This document shows, in pieces, positions 34,254 to 45,084 of a stretch of 64,000 nucleotides of DNA. The DNA lies in contig CM069436.1 in NCBI GenBank assembly GCA_035610365.1, positions 91,451,912-91,515,911 on the forward strand, given 5' to 3'. The first letter of the stretch is position 1. Every line of letters starts with the position of its first letter. Origin of the DNA: Aquatica leii (Eukaryota; Arthropoda; Insecta; Coleoptera; Lampyridae). The notes beneath the pieces are model-generated. The model saw only the letters and a list, made by a program, of their open reading frames with translations. It did not search any database and was not told where the DNA came from. Position numbers and translations under genes: made by a program.

Positions 34254-34943
34254 TTAGAGTAACCATGGATTGTTTGGATTTAAATGTAGGTTATTTTCTG
34301 TATTCCGTGACAATTTTAAATTATTGAACAAATAATTGAGAGCTGCCAGGTCATTTTTCTTCTTGGCATTTTTCTTTTTATTTTTTATATTATTTTGATA
34401 AACACTCGTGTTAAGCGAATTATCAATGTTTATTAAGTTAGAGGTATTCTCACTAGCACTGATTTTTGTATACGTTCTACTTAACGAGTGTTTTTTCGAT
34501 TCATCACTGTCTTCGCGCACACAAATCACTGGGTTCAACACTATATACGTATTTCTTCTCAACAAATGCGCCGGTGTGCTCTCCTTTTTTTTAATATCAG
34601 TATTCAGTGCGTTTTTAGTTATACTATTGCCCCTAAGTACTGGTATTTGAGAGCTCAATTTGCGTTGAATTTTACTGGTATCAGAATCAGAGTGATAGTT
34701 GACGATATAGCGGTTACCATCAACCATTTCACGATCTATTCTTTCTCCAATTGCCGGTATTTTGGTAAATGGAGTAAAGTGTTCGCCGTTACCTTTCAAT
34801 TTTCTTGAAGATTCAAAATTGTGAACCCAATTATATTTACGTAACTTATTTGAAACTAATTCGGAATCACTATAATTATTTTCAAAAAATTTACCACTTT
34901 TTTTTAAACGCCTTGGAAGCACTTTCCTGTTATTCGAACCCAT
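34254..34943 (-). CDS. Unrecognised basic, Asn/Ser/Lys-rich protein, 229 aa
   Basis: An uninterrupted frame from an ATG (MGSNNRKVLPRRLKKSGK) to a TAA/TAG-type stop, followed by A+T-rich sequence. Composition is polar and basic with a KNKKKNAKKKN patch near residue 190 and a C-terminal LNYLFNNLKLSRN segment; mostly disordered by appearance. No domain recognised. A frame of this length is unusual for such A+T-rich DNA, which favours a real, single-exon or last-exon gene, but there is no independent support. Confidence 0.45.
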   Translation of the reverse strand: MGSNNRKVLPRRLKKSGKFFENNYSDSELVSNKLRKYNWVHNFESSRKLKGNGEHFTPFTKIPAIGERIDREMVDGNRYIVNYHSDSDTSKIQRKLSSQIPVLRGNSITKNALNTDIKKKESTPAHLLRRNTYIVLNPVICVREDSDESKKHSLSRTYTKISASENTSNLINIDNSLNTSVYQNNIKNKKKNAKKKNDLAALNYLFNNLKLSRNTENNLHLNPNNPWLL

Positions 34944-35388
34944 TTACCGCAACCGTTAGAGATATAACGTCTTCTTTCGACATCTAAATCAAACTGACGC
35001 TTTTATCGAATTATGCGCTGATACATTTAGTTCGAGTTTATTTTTTAAATATCAATTGCGTGAGTAAAAGTATTAGCATCAGGGTCATTATTAATGTGCA
35101 GTACACAAAGATCGTAGTTATGATAAAGTCTTCACTTATTAAATAAATCTATTAATATTTATAGTATTTTGTCGATTACAATTTTCTTTATTGAAAGTAT
35201 ATAAAGTATTTACAGTGGCAATTGTTAGTGTTTTTGTAATGTAGTAAATTATCGTAAAAAATGATTAAGCGGTTAATTACTTCTTGTTACTCTGTATTTT
35301 CAAAATTGTTTAGTAATGGAGTATACAATAACAGAATAATAAGGTTTAATACAAATTTTATTTGGTAATGGTGTCTTACAACTTTGTA

Positions 35389-35583
35389 CTAATTAGAGTT
35401 GCAAATTATTCTAAACTTATATAACCAATATTCTTTATAGAAATATTTTACTTTAATGGTTACTGAGTTGTTAAGATTGGTTTCAAACTTCGTAGTCGAG
35501 AATGCATTCTCAGAGTAAATATTTAGTTTTCTCTTCTCTAAAGTGCTTTTAGTTATAACGCTAAAATTTGCAAGAATTGCCAT
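35389..35583 (-). CDS. Small unrecognised ORF, 64 aa
   Basis: ATG at 35583, MAILANFSVITKSTLEKRKL onward, rich in aromatic and basic residues. No domain seen. It is divergent from the ORF starting at 35653 with only 69 bases between the ATGs, an arrangement that would fit a shared promoter, but both may be chance frames. Confidence 0.2.
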   Translation of the reverse strand: MAILANFSVITKSTLEKRKLNIYSENAFSTTKFETNLNNSVTIKVKYFYKEYWLYKFRIICNSN

Positions 35584-35652
35584 GTTAGATTTCTAATTCG
35601 AATACGTATTTTAATTGCAAAAACCAAACAAATTAATGAAAATTACCATAGG

Positions 35653-35922
35653 ATGCGTCCTATAACAGAAACAATCAGTTTTTATAAAAACTTCAAAGAA
35701 CCTGTAAAATTTGAATTCAAGCTGAAGATAATAGGTTTAGAAAATCATTTAAAAAATGAATTGGTTTGGTCTATTTGCACTAGTCGCACATCGCAAAATC
35801 ATAATTTAACGTTGCTTACAGAAAATGATCTTGAATTCAGTATTAATCTAGTCAAGTGCCATTCTAATTCAGGTTCGCCTTCTCTGAAAAAACCTAAGTC
35901 TCGAAAAATACGAAAGTTATAA
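35653..35922 (+). CDS. Unrecognised ORF, 89 aa
   Basis: ATG at 35653 (MRPITETISFYKNFKEPVKF) to a TAA. The first two-thirds alternate hydrophobic and charged residues as in a folded beta-rich domain. The end is a basic tail (KKPKSRKIRKL). No family recognised. It could be a first exon or a complete small gene. Confidence 0.3.
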   Translation: MRPITETISFYKNFKEPVKFEFKLKIIGLENHLKNELVWSICTSRTSQNHNLTLLTENDLEFSINLVKCHSNSGSPSLKKPKSRKIRKL

Positions 35923-36165
35923 ACGGTTTAGTAATAAAAAAGGGACGAAAATAGGGCTAAAAACGAGTGAATTGGCATCCGCGCGTGCCCGTCGATTTGC
36001 TCACTTCCACAAAAAACATTTTTTACTCTACTAAATATGAATACTAAGAAATGAAAAAAATCAGGTACCATTCAAACACCTCAATAATCAATAATCTGTT
36101 CTTCAATTTTTAAATTATTTATGTCTTTGTTAACTAAGCTATTTTGACAAGTTTGAAATGACGAT

Positions 36166-36372
36166 TTATTTATCGAATGCGTCAATTATCACCAAAAATG
36201 TTGTGATTCTAAGGTTTTCTCGATCATTATTTTGTTGCATCTTTTCATCTGTGTTAGTCTCACTAGGAAGTAGCTTACGCTTGCGTCGAAAATCTGTCAT
36301 ATTCCTCTCCAATGGACAGTTTTTTAACGTTGTTTTCGAAATCATCGAAGTTATCTCGTGTTTCGCCAATAA
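36166..36372 (-). pseudogene. Possible hAT/ZMYM-type transposase fragment
   Basis: A minus-strand frame contains DFRRKRKLLPSETN and RENLRITTFLVIID, a pattern seen in hAT-derived ZMYM1-like proteins (basic linker, then F-x-x-x-IFxPIID). It is short and without its catalytic part, so the assignment is weak. Confidence 0.3.
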
Positions 36373-36378
36373 AACGTA

Positions 36379-36564
36379 TTAGTACATTATACAGTTATAT
36401 GACAATGGTAATTTCAATTTCCACACTATAAATTCTTGAGCTTCTTCAAGAGAATTAACGCCAGCTAATAAATCGTCAACATAGAACCCAGTAAACACAA
36501 AATTGATATTGTTTAGTAACAGTTTCAAAACAAAAAATTTATGATTCACTCTTGTTTCAAACAT
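36379..36564 (-). pseudogene. BEL/Pao reverse transcriptase fragment
   Basis: The minus frame includes FYVDDLLAGVNSLEEAQEFI, which matches the YVDD active-site region of BEL/Pao RT with its following helix. Only about 60 codons survive. Confidence 0.65.
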
Positions 36565-36599
36565 AAAAGAAACCTAACTGCAATAAAATAGCTATAAGT

Positions 36600-37230
36600 C
36601 CATCGCTGTTTCACTTATTTGAATCAGTATAGTTTCGGTATTTTAAATTCAAATCTGTTGCAAAATAAATGTTGCATTTGGTTTACGTTTTAAAAGCTTC
36701 GTTCTTGAACTGATACTAAATGATCAATAAATATATGATTTTCTTGTTTCAATAATGTACTTAAACAGTTTCAATAATATAATAATACATTTTCGAATGC
36801 ACGTTTAAAATTTTATTGCACAATAAATATTTTTAAATACAATATCACATTGAGTTTTTTTCATATTGCAACTTTCTTTGTTGTGGTCTTTTCACGGAAG
36901 TCTCGAAAACTGCATCAGTTACTGTTGGATAGCAACTTTTAATCGCATCTGTAACATAGAAATAAATATTTCATTTATATACATACATAATCTTAGAGTT
37001 ACACAAAATTAATTACATTTTTTTAATCAAAAACAACACAAACTTAATATAAATAGCAATTTAGCAATCATAAGAAAGTTATAAAAACACTGTGAATACC
37101 TTTAGCTGTACATAATCGTATAGAAAACTTGAAGAATTGAACTGTAATTATAAATCCTAAAGTATCATCAAATTTATGCAATAATCTACCTTAACGCAAC
37201 CATGTGTGTTAATTTACATTTTTTTAATAC
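36600..37230. other. Intergenic, no gene recognised
   Basis: A+T-rich sequence between the BEL fragment and the 3' tail of the LINE. Confidence 0.4.
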
Positions 37231-37267
37231 AAATTCTTCTTCTTCTCGAGTCCTTAAACCAAGAGTT

Positions 37268-39754
37268 TCATATGTCCTTCCAGTGGCGGGCACAGGCTAT
37301 GGCCCTGTCGGTGGCTGCGGTGAGGTCCTCCATGGTGCATTTTTCGTCGAGGAGTCGGCAGATCGGAAGATGTTCCATGGTCTGTCTTTCCCCGCAGTCG
37401 CATAAATCGCTGTCGCTAGAGTACCCCCACTTGGTCATGTTGACTTTGGATCTGCCAGTTCTAGTGCGTAGGCGGTTTAGGCTTTTCCACGTAGTCCAGC
37501 CCAGATCACCGCCAGCGGGTAGGTGTTCTCCCACTTCTAGGCTGGTACCGTCGATTGCGTCGGTGTTTTTAACGCGTTCGCGCCATGAGTCCAACCTCGC
37601 TGCTTTAGCTGTTGAGTCCAGGGGTTTCTCGGGTATGAAGCTTTTTCGGGATTTTAGGCGTTTGTCGACGTTGGTATGGCCGTACAATGGATGTCTGGGG
37701 TCCTCAAGTTGCCTCAGTTTTTCCCGCCTACTCGCTACATTTCTTCTTATGTCTGGTGGAGCGATACCGGCTAATAGGTAGAGGCTGTTGATGGGTGTCG
37801 GTTTCAGACATCCCGTGATGTAGCGACAGCTCTCGTTGAGCACCGGGTCGAGTTTTTTGGCATGAGATGACCGCTCCCAAACTGGGCACGCAAATTCTGC
37901 TGTGGAGTAGCAGAGTACGAGTGCAGTAGAGCGCAGGGTGGTCGGGTTGGCGCCCCACTTGGTGTTGGCCAGTTTTCTGAGGATATTGTTCCGAGCGCTG
38001 ACTTTCCCTTTCGTCTTTTCCACGTGGGCCCTATAAGTCAGGGTCCGGTCGAGGACGACTCCGAGGTACACTGGGTTCTGGTGGTGTTCTATTTCCGTAC
38101 CAGTCCAGGTGATGCGTAACTTCCGGTTTGCTTCCCGATGGCGCAGATGGAAAGCAGTTACCTGTGTTTTGGTCGGATTTGGTCTCAGGTAGTTCTTGCT
38201 GTAGTAGGTTGAGAGGTTCGATAGAGCAGATGTAAGGACTCTCTCGATGGTGGTGAACTCTTTCTCCTGTGCTGTGACGCACAGATCGTCAGCATATAAG
38301 AAACTCCTGCAATTAGGGTGGATGGGCTGATCGTTGGTGTAGATATTGAAGAGGGTCGGTGCTAGCACACTTCCCTGAGGGAGGCCGTTCTGTTGCCGTC
38401 TCCAGCGGCTCTTCTGCTTGCAAAGTTCTACATAGAATCGTCTGTTTTCCAATAGCGATTTGATGACTTGCACTAGGTGGTAGTCGTGTGTCATGTCGTA
38501 GATCTTCGAGAGGAGCATCCTATGGTTCACAGTATCGTATGCAGCTGAGAGATCTACAAATACTGCGCCTGTGATTTTCCCTTTTTCAAAACCATCTTCT
38601 ATGTGCTGGGTGAGGTTGAGTGTCTGTCCCGTGCAGGATTTGCCCGGGCGGAAGCCAGCTTGTTCTGGGATTAGGTGTTCTTCGGTCAGGGAAGACAGAT
38701 GGTTCAGGATGAGGCGTTCATAGGGTTTGTGGAGGTGGCAGAGAAGTGATATTGGTCTGAAGTTTTTGGGGTCCGAGGCGTCTTTGCCCGGTTTTAGAAG
38801 GGCAATGACGCGTGCCTGCCGCCATAGCTTCGGGATGTTATATGAAGAAGAGCAGTTCTTAAACAGCTCTAATATCCACTCTCTTGTCCTTGGTCCGAAG
38901 TGTTTTATTTGTTCTGAGCAAATGTCGTCCATTCCAGCCGCTTTACCATTTTTCAGGTTCTTAATACAGATGTTGAGCTCTTCCATGGTGAAGGTGGTAT
39001 TGAAGCTGTTGTTTTCTTTGCCAGGTTGTCGCTTGATCCTCATCTTAGGTTGTTTAGTTGGTGCTTTCCCGTTTAGAAGGAGTTGGCTTGCAACTTGGTT
39101 TGCAGTGACATTATGGTGTTGTTCAGCCTTTTTGGGGTCGTTGCTTAGCTTCTTGATGGTGAGCCAGGCTTTCCTACTGCTGTGGGTCATGTCCACACTT
39201 TCAATCATGTTTTGCCATGACTTCTGTCTTTCTTCCTGTATCTTTAGTGCTAGTTCTGTACCAGATGCAATGGTGCTATCCGAGAACGGATTTGCTTGGA
39301 ATAGCTGTTGGTACTTCTGATATTCGTCTATCATCTCATGGGAGAGTCCTGGCACGTAGCTGGTTCTACATCCTCGTGGTATGTTCTTTCTGGATGCAGT
39401 ACGTACGGCGTCAACGAACCGGTTGTAGTTGGTCTGTGACGGTTCGATGTTTGCCACTTTCGTGTCCAGGTCCTCTGCAAATCCTGTCCAGTCTGCTTTT
39501 TTGAAGTTGAAACGGCGGCGGAATGGGGCCGTGATTGGTGTGACTGCTGGTGATGCGCTAATGGATATCGGCCTGTGCTGTGTGTGTTGTATGGGTTCCA
39601 GCACGGCTTTACTGCAGAGGTCAGCGATGTTGTTGCTTACGAAGGCTAGGTCTGGGTTGTACCCCCGTTTCCATCTAGAACTGTTGAAGGACTTCGGGAG
39701 TTTGGGGTCGTGGATTAGACTGAGGTGGTTTGCATCGCTCCACGTCTCAACCAA
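37268..39754 (-). pseudogene. LINE ORF2: end of endonuclease, RT and C-terminal Cys motif (828 codons)
   Basis: An open frame of 828 codons. The first 90 residues finish the APE-type endonuclease. The RT follows, with KNGKAAGMDDI near residue 275, VFVDLSAAYDTVNH near 400 (first catalytic Asp), NGLPQGSVLAPTLFNIY near 455 and FLYADDLCVT near 484 (YADD). A CDCGERQTMEHLPIC zinc-type motif lies near residue 790. No RNase H. Nothing in this stretch is inactivating. Only the separated endonuclease start makes it a pseudogene. Confidence 0.9.
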
Positions 39755-39846
39755 GTCGCCATTTTCATCTGTTTTAGCGTAGTCCCAGTTGACGTGGTGA
39801 CTGTTAAAGTCACGGATGATGATGTGAGTCTTGTTCCGATCGAAGT

Positions 39847-40242
39847 TTAGCGGTTTAGCGAAATCAAACCGTTCCCGGGTGGCTTATAAACCGAGGTGAT
39901 AGAGATGCTGTCCAGTTCCACTGTCAGGATTTCGATGTTGTTGGCTTGAGACATGTTGGCCGTCTTGACGATGAGATCGCTCTTCGTGAAGATGGCGCTA
40001 CCGTATTTCTCGTGCTGGCACTCTAATATTAGCTTCATACCAGGGATCCGTGGGCGGTTGTTGTTTTGGCCTCGGTGGGTCTCTTGCAGACAGAGCACAT
40101 GACATTTGTGGTCTGTGCAGATTTTTGCCATAATGTCTTGTTTGGCTCCTGTGAGCCCCTCGACGTTAGCAGAGATGACAGTCAGTGCCAGCCCTGGAAA
40201 GGGCCCTTTGGGGTGACACTGATGCACTGTGCTGGTAGGCAT
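39847..40242 (-). pseudogene. LINE ORF2 endonuclease N-terminal half
   Basis: Starts MPTSTVHQCHPKGPFPGLAL and contains the APE-type endonuclease motifs ISANVEGL (Asn) and LCLQETHRG (catalytic Glu). The frame breaks in the YKPPG region near 39877, where one base appears to be missing. The continuation (with RDFNSHHVNWDY, the catalytic D-x-N) is in the frame of the 37268-39754 ORF. Confidence 0.9.
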
Positions 40243-40279
40243 AGTAACGCTGTTTGGTTAAAACAAATTAAAACATGAT

Positions 40280-41619
40280 ACATAAAGAACAGAAATGATA
40301 ATAATATTGTTTACATTTATGGATTATAATAAAATATTTCGACTTACCGTTTATTGTTCCATTTCGTAATTGTACACACAGCATCACTTATCAAACTACA
40401 ACCGAACAAGTGAAAAGATATCAATTTGCAGCGCAAGCGTTGACGACAGTAATCAAAAGTATAGCAACGACTAATGCTGACTAATCACAAAGTATTCGTT
40501 TTTCCTAGAACGATTCCACTGTTTTGAAAATAATTCAATCTTATTAAATCGATCTTCAAACAATTCTAGTTATTCAAAAAATATTCGGTTTTAATAAATC
40601 AGTTTTTAGACGGTTGCTGATTATAAGAAAAAAATTTCAAGTACTGAAACGGTTTAAAACTGATTGTGAAAAATCGGAACTCTTTCAATTTATTTACTGT
40701 CAGTTACATGTAAATGATATAAAAATGGAACTAACACGAAACAACGTAATGAAACAATTGTTTTAATTTTGTGACTGTAACAGTTTCAATCCGTGTTTAC
40801 TGGGAAGTTGTTGTGCATGATTTTCGAAATTTTTGGAGGGGTATGCTGATATGCTTACAATCATTGGCGAGTTGAAGATACGGTTTATTGGTTTCTTTGA
40901 TGGGTGAGCACAATATTTTGGGATGGGGCCGTCATTATTTAAAAAATGAATTTTTAATAAGGGTTTTTAAAAATCAAATATTTTAATTTTTACTAATAAA
41001 ACCAATTTGACTCAAAAATTATTTTCTCTAAGTTAGGTGGGCACCCTTATAAACAACCGACTTTATTGAGAGCGTTGCCGAATGGGCGTGCCGAGCGTTA
41101 TATAAGTACACTCTCGCGTTTGAGTAGTCTCGGTATTTCTCGGCGACTGTTAACTTTGAGCATAAATAGCATTAATACTTCAGTTATAAAAACTTTTAAC
41201 GGTTTCCCGAAAACCTTTGAAATAGCTGTAGTAGTTGCCACGAAAGAGGATGCCTGCGTCATCACCGTGCAAATTTAGAAAAAGACGTTCTATTATTCGA
41301 ATGAATAACACCATTTTTGTTTGTGTTATGAATAAATCACTCAATTGACTTCATCTTTAAAGTCTATCAAAACCGTATGGTGTAATAAACTTTATTATTT
41401 ATCCGATTCATTCGTATATTTTTGTTTAATTATAACAAATATATTAAAAACAATTGTTTTTTAATGAATAGTAATTTTGTAGGTTAGTATTTGGTTTAAA
41501 ATAAATTGGCATTGCCAACACATTTTAACTAACTTAATTGATTAGCAAATTTTTACTTAATTCAGATGCATAAGACTATGTCGTAGGAGTTCTTTTTCAT
41601 GGCGACGACTATATTGAAG
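40280..41619. other. Intergenic, with a possible promoter-like stretch
   Basis: No gene recognised. At about 41070-41160 a G+C-richer stretch with GTTATATAAGTACACTCTCG could be a TATA-containing LTR or promoter fragment. A 70-codon frame there has no recognisable product. The last 40-60 bases before 41620 may be the 3' tail of the Jockey relic that resumes at 45085. Confidence 0.35.
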
Positions 41620-43367
41620 TAGGGGAAAGCGGAGAGCATTGGGCCACGGGGAGCATTCATCCAGGGTAGATATTTTTAATGTGATTCACGGTATAAAAAG
41701 ATCTACATTATACAAAGTCGAATAAAAAGAATATTACAGAAGAGGTCCAAAGAAGAATATTTTCAAAACTTAGAAGACTCTGGTAATGAAAGTGATCAAG
41801 AATCGCCCAAATATGCAAACAAATATACAAATAGACAAGTATTTACAACGGAACAAGAGTCTGAACTAGAAGCGTATATTAAAAGATGTTCTGATTTAAA
41901 TTATGGACTGACATATGTTCAAATTGAAAAGCTAGCTTTCGAATATGCTTCTGTTTTGCCAAACTGTCAAATTCCTCCAGAGTGGCATCAAAAATGGCAA
42001 GCAAAGGACGGATGGCGCCTAGGATTTATGTCACGTCATCCGAGACTCTCTTTAAGAAAACCAGAAAGCACGAGCTTGGGTAGAAGCACTGGTTTTAATA
42101 AGTTTAAGGTGGGTCAATTTTTCGAAAACCTAAAAAATGTACTGGAGCGTTACAAATTTACTCCGGAAAGAATATTTAATCTCGATGAGACGGGAGTCAC
42201 AACGGTGATGAAACCAGTGAAGATTGTTTCTACTACTGGAAAGAAACAAGTTTCTCAAGCTGCCTCAGCTGAAAGAAGTGAATTGGTGACTTTTGTGGGA
42301 ATTATTAGCGCATCTGGACAAAGTCTGCCTCCTGTTTATGTTTTTCCTCGGATCAGAAACATAGAGGGCTTTTTAGCTGATGCTCCAGTTTAGTCTAGCA
42401 CTGGGAAACAAGTCTGGTTGGATGACTAACGAGTTGTTTCCTTCTGCATTAAAGCATAATAATTAATTTGTATCTGCCCTATTCTAGAATTTTGTTTCTG
42501 TTGGGCAGATGTATTGAAATAAATAAATATAGTTAAACATACGTCCTGCTCTAGTAGCAATCCAATTTTGTTGTTAGTCGATAACCACAAGTCACATGTT
42601 AGCCTTACATGCGTACAATACTGTAGGGAAAATGGAATTTTCTTACTAAGTTTCGCTCCCCATACAACCCACCGAATGCAGCCACTAGACGTCGGAGTTT
42701 TTGGGCCTTTTAAAAAATTTTATAATATTGCATTTAATGACGGGATGGTGTCCAATCCCGGTAAAACCATAACGGTTAGGAATATTCCAGAACTAACACA
42801 TCGTGCATATTTGAGAGCATTCGCAAATAAAAATATTGTGAGTAGTTTTAAGATCACAGGAATTTGGCCAATGAACCGCTTGGTGTTTAGTGATGTAGAT
42901 TTCACTCCGAGTGCCGTTACCGATCAACCTTTACCAAATGTAGATAATTCGAACAATATTGCAGAACGTACTATAGTTATAGAGGATGAAAATGGCAATA
43001 GCGGTAATATAAATGAGAAAGATGGAGAAGAACATAACAAAAACAGTGATTTGATTAAGGAAAAAAATGAAGGGTTGACGGGAAATAACAAGATAATTGT
43101 TTTAAGTGACATAACAATTTTGCAAAATACACCATCTTGCAGTGGTTATAAAAATGACATAAAACGTCCCACTAATGTGACACCTGAATTAGTTAGACCT
43201 TTTCCGAAGACAATTAGAAAAGAAACTAAAACAAAACGGACGCCAGGGACTTCAAGGGTTTATACTGACACCCCAGAGAAGGAACGACTGGAACAAATTG
43301 AGAATGAAAAAGACAAAAATAGAAGGGCTTTAAAAGAAACATTTTCACTAAGCTAGAAAAACAAGTA

Positions 43368-44317
43368 CCAGGAGTGTTAGTTGAAATTTTCCGGTTTTTT
43401 CAATAAAGGAAACACTTAATTCAAAAGAGAAACCCAAAAAGATATTTTATTCTAAGTATTGACCATTGAATTCTACACATTTTGCCCATCTTTCAGGCAA
43501 ATCATGGATACCATTCCAAAAAAACTTTTTCTCTTTCGAGGCAAACCATTCGAAGAGCCATTTTTCGACTTCTTTAAAATTGGCAAAGCGCTGCTCTGCG
43601 AGTGAGTGTCCCATCGATGCGAAAATGTGATAGTCGGACGGGGCGAGGTCTGGAGAGTACGGCGGGTGCGATAATATTTCCCAATTCAATGCTTTTAGAG
43701 TGTTCCTTTCGAACCTTTGAAGCAGCATTTCACAAATAGCTATTTGATTTCCCATTTGTCTATCGTTCAGTTGGTGTGGTACCCATTTTCCATACTTTTG
43801 GATCTTTCCCCATGGCTTTTAAACGTTGGCAAATAGCTCCTCGGGTCACATGTAGTGTTTGTGCCAATTGTTGTTGCGATTCGGTTAGGTATTCATCCAA
43901 TAACGCCTGCAATTCCTCGTCTTCGAACTTTTTCGCAGCACCAGAATGTTTATTGTCTGTTAATTCGAAATCTCCACTTTTAAACTGACGAAACATACCA
44001 TGTCTCACATGTTCTAATCACTGGAGCATGTTCACCATAAGTTTCTACCAGCAACTGATGAGCTTCAACTGCTTTTTTCTTTTGATGAAATAAGAAAAGC
44101 AACGAATGCCGCAAATGCGATTTACTTGGAACGAAACTCGACATATTCACTGAGGTAAACAACTATGATGCTATTATTTTGGAAGATTTTAACTTGTGTA
44201 TTTTTCAAGATTAATGTCAATAGAAAAATATTACATAGATGCGAAATCATAGAAATGTACACATATCTCTAGCGACATCTATGAGTAAAACCGGCAAATT
44301 TCAACTAACACCCCTGG
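43368..44317 (-). mobile_element. 950-bp mariner element, internally deleted
   Basis: Inverted repeats of about 30 bp start CCAGGAGTGTTAGTTGAAAT on the left and close at 44317 (reverse complement CCAGGGGTGTTAGTTGAAAT). Both are flanked by TA (43366-43367, 44318-44319). Full-length mariners are about 1.3 kb, so about 350 bp are missing from the middle. It interrupts the pogo transposase tail. Confidence 0.92.
43447..44144 (-). pseudogene. Mariner transposase (mauritiana/Mos1-like), core deleted
   Basis: Starts at 44144 with MSSFVPSKSHLRHSLLFLFH. The paired helix-turn-helix follows in two frames (CETW; FRQFKSGDFELTDNKHSG; EELQALLDEYLTESQQQLAQ). From CEMLLQRFERN it jumps to TLKALNWEILSHPPYSPDLA. 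The region with the first two catalytic Asp residues is lost and the third (SPDLAPSDYH) retained. The end GIHDLPERWAKCVE and FNGQYLE is intact. Frameshifts near 44000 and 43757. Confidence 0.92.
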
Positions 44318-45084
44318 TAGACAACCAACCGAAGAAAAAACGTAGAACGAAAATTCCGTCGGATTCATCGTCTTCCGAAAGTGATGGATTATCAATTTAT
44401 GATAATTCTGATGAAGAAATAAGTGACGAAATGAAAGATATTGAGGAGAATTGTAGAGAAGATTTAAATGATGGGGATTTTGTTTTAGTAAGATTTAAAG
44501 CTAAAACTAAATTGGTGCATTTTGTTAGCCAGATATTAAAATATTCGAAAGATACAACTACCTTGAAGTTTTTGAGAAGAAAAGGTCTATCAACAACTTT
44601 TTATTTTCCAGCGATTGACGACAAATGTGAGGTTGAAAATGATGATATCATAACAAAATTGAAAGCTACTCCAACAAGTGGCACTACAAGAACAGCATCA
44701 TATTTTCGTTTCTGTTATGACTTTAATACTTTGGCCGTAAATTAATTTTTTCAATTTTTTTGTTCTATGACAGCTATGTGAAGAATTTTTTATAAATAAA
44801 TATTTTTTTATGTGTTTTAGAGTAATTTCTTATACGTGGCTGAAGGCCCCCCATCTTCTGGCCAAATGCTCCCTAGGTATGGGGAGCTTTCGGTCTTTAG
44901 AGAACAAATTTTCAGCATATTTTTTTTGTATTTAGGAAACATATTTTTTATTTTTTGTGCAACCATTACATGAAGAAAGTAACTAAAACTAGAAAAAAAA
45001 ATGTTTTTTTCATATTTGTTCAACTTAAAAAATGTTTACAATCAAATAAACATTTTGTGGCCCAATGCTGCCCGCTTTCCCCTA

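Larger units (their letters stand above)
37235..40260 (-). mobile_element. Jockey-superfamily LINE, nearly intact ORF2
   Basis: G+C-richer than its surroundings. One long ORF covers endonuclease and RT, broken by a single frameshift. The 3' end (low coordinate) finishes in an (AGA/GAA)n-type tail at about 37237-37250. No ORF1 was found upstream, so it is 5'-truncated or belongs to a clade whose ORF1 is lost here. No clear TSD. Confidence 0.88.
41739..44745 (+). pseudogene. Pogo-type transposase (CENP-B-like helix-turn-helix, DDE_1), broken
   Basis: Begins, probably after an acceptor, near 41739. The helix-turn-helix part includes YGLTYVQIEKLAFEYASV and GWRLGFMSRHPRLSLR. The catalytic start is FNLDETGVTTV (first Asp) with SGQSLPPVYVFPR. 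Breaks: a frameshift near 42393, an insertion of about 80 bp near 42460-42540, a frameshift near 43345, and a mariner at 43368-44317. The second catalytic region LLLVDNHKSHVS and APHTTHRMQPLDVGVFGPFK are intact in 42568-43356. The C-terminal tail from 44318 has Lys-rich KKKRRTKIPSDSSSSE and DGDFVLVRFKAK typical of pogo/tigger tails. Confidence 0.88.
41622..45082 (+). mobile_element. Pogo/Tigger-type DNA transposon containing a mariner
   Basis: Ends GGGGAAAGCGG with about 28 bp of inverted similarity (GGGAAAGCGG, then GCATTGGGCCAC) at both sides and TA flanks (41620-41621, 45083-45084). It carries a pogo transposase relic on the plus strand. Without the inner mariner (43368-44317 and one TA) it would be about 2.5 kb. 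Confidence 0.9.

Noticed and set aside
34408-34987. Plus-strand open frames opposite the 229-aa ORF
   Set aside because: They are antisense shadows of the minus-strand frame, with no independent support.
37206-39782. Plus-strand frames across the LINE (up to 197 codons)
   Set aside because: They lie opposite the RT gene and encode nothing recognisable; the G+C-richer LINE sequence explains them.
41066-41278. 70-codon plus frame after a TATA-like box
   Set aside because: No recognisable product; the TATA-like stretch might be an LTR fragment but no partner was found.
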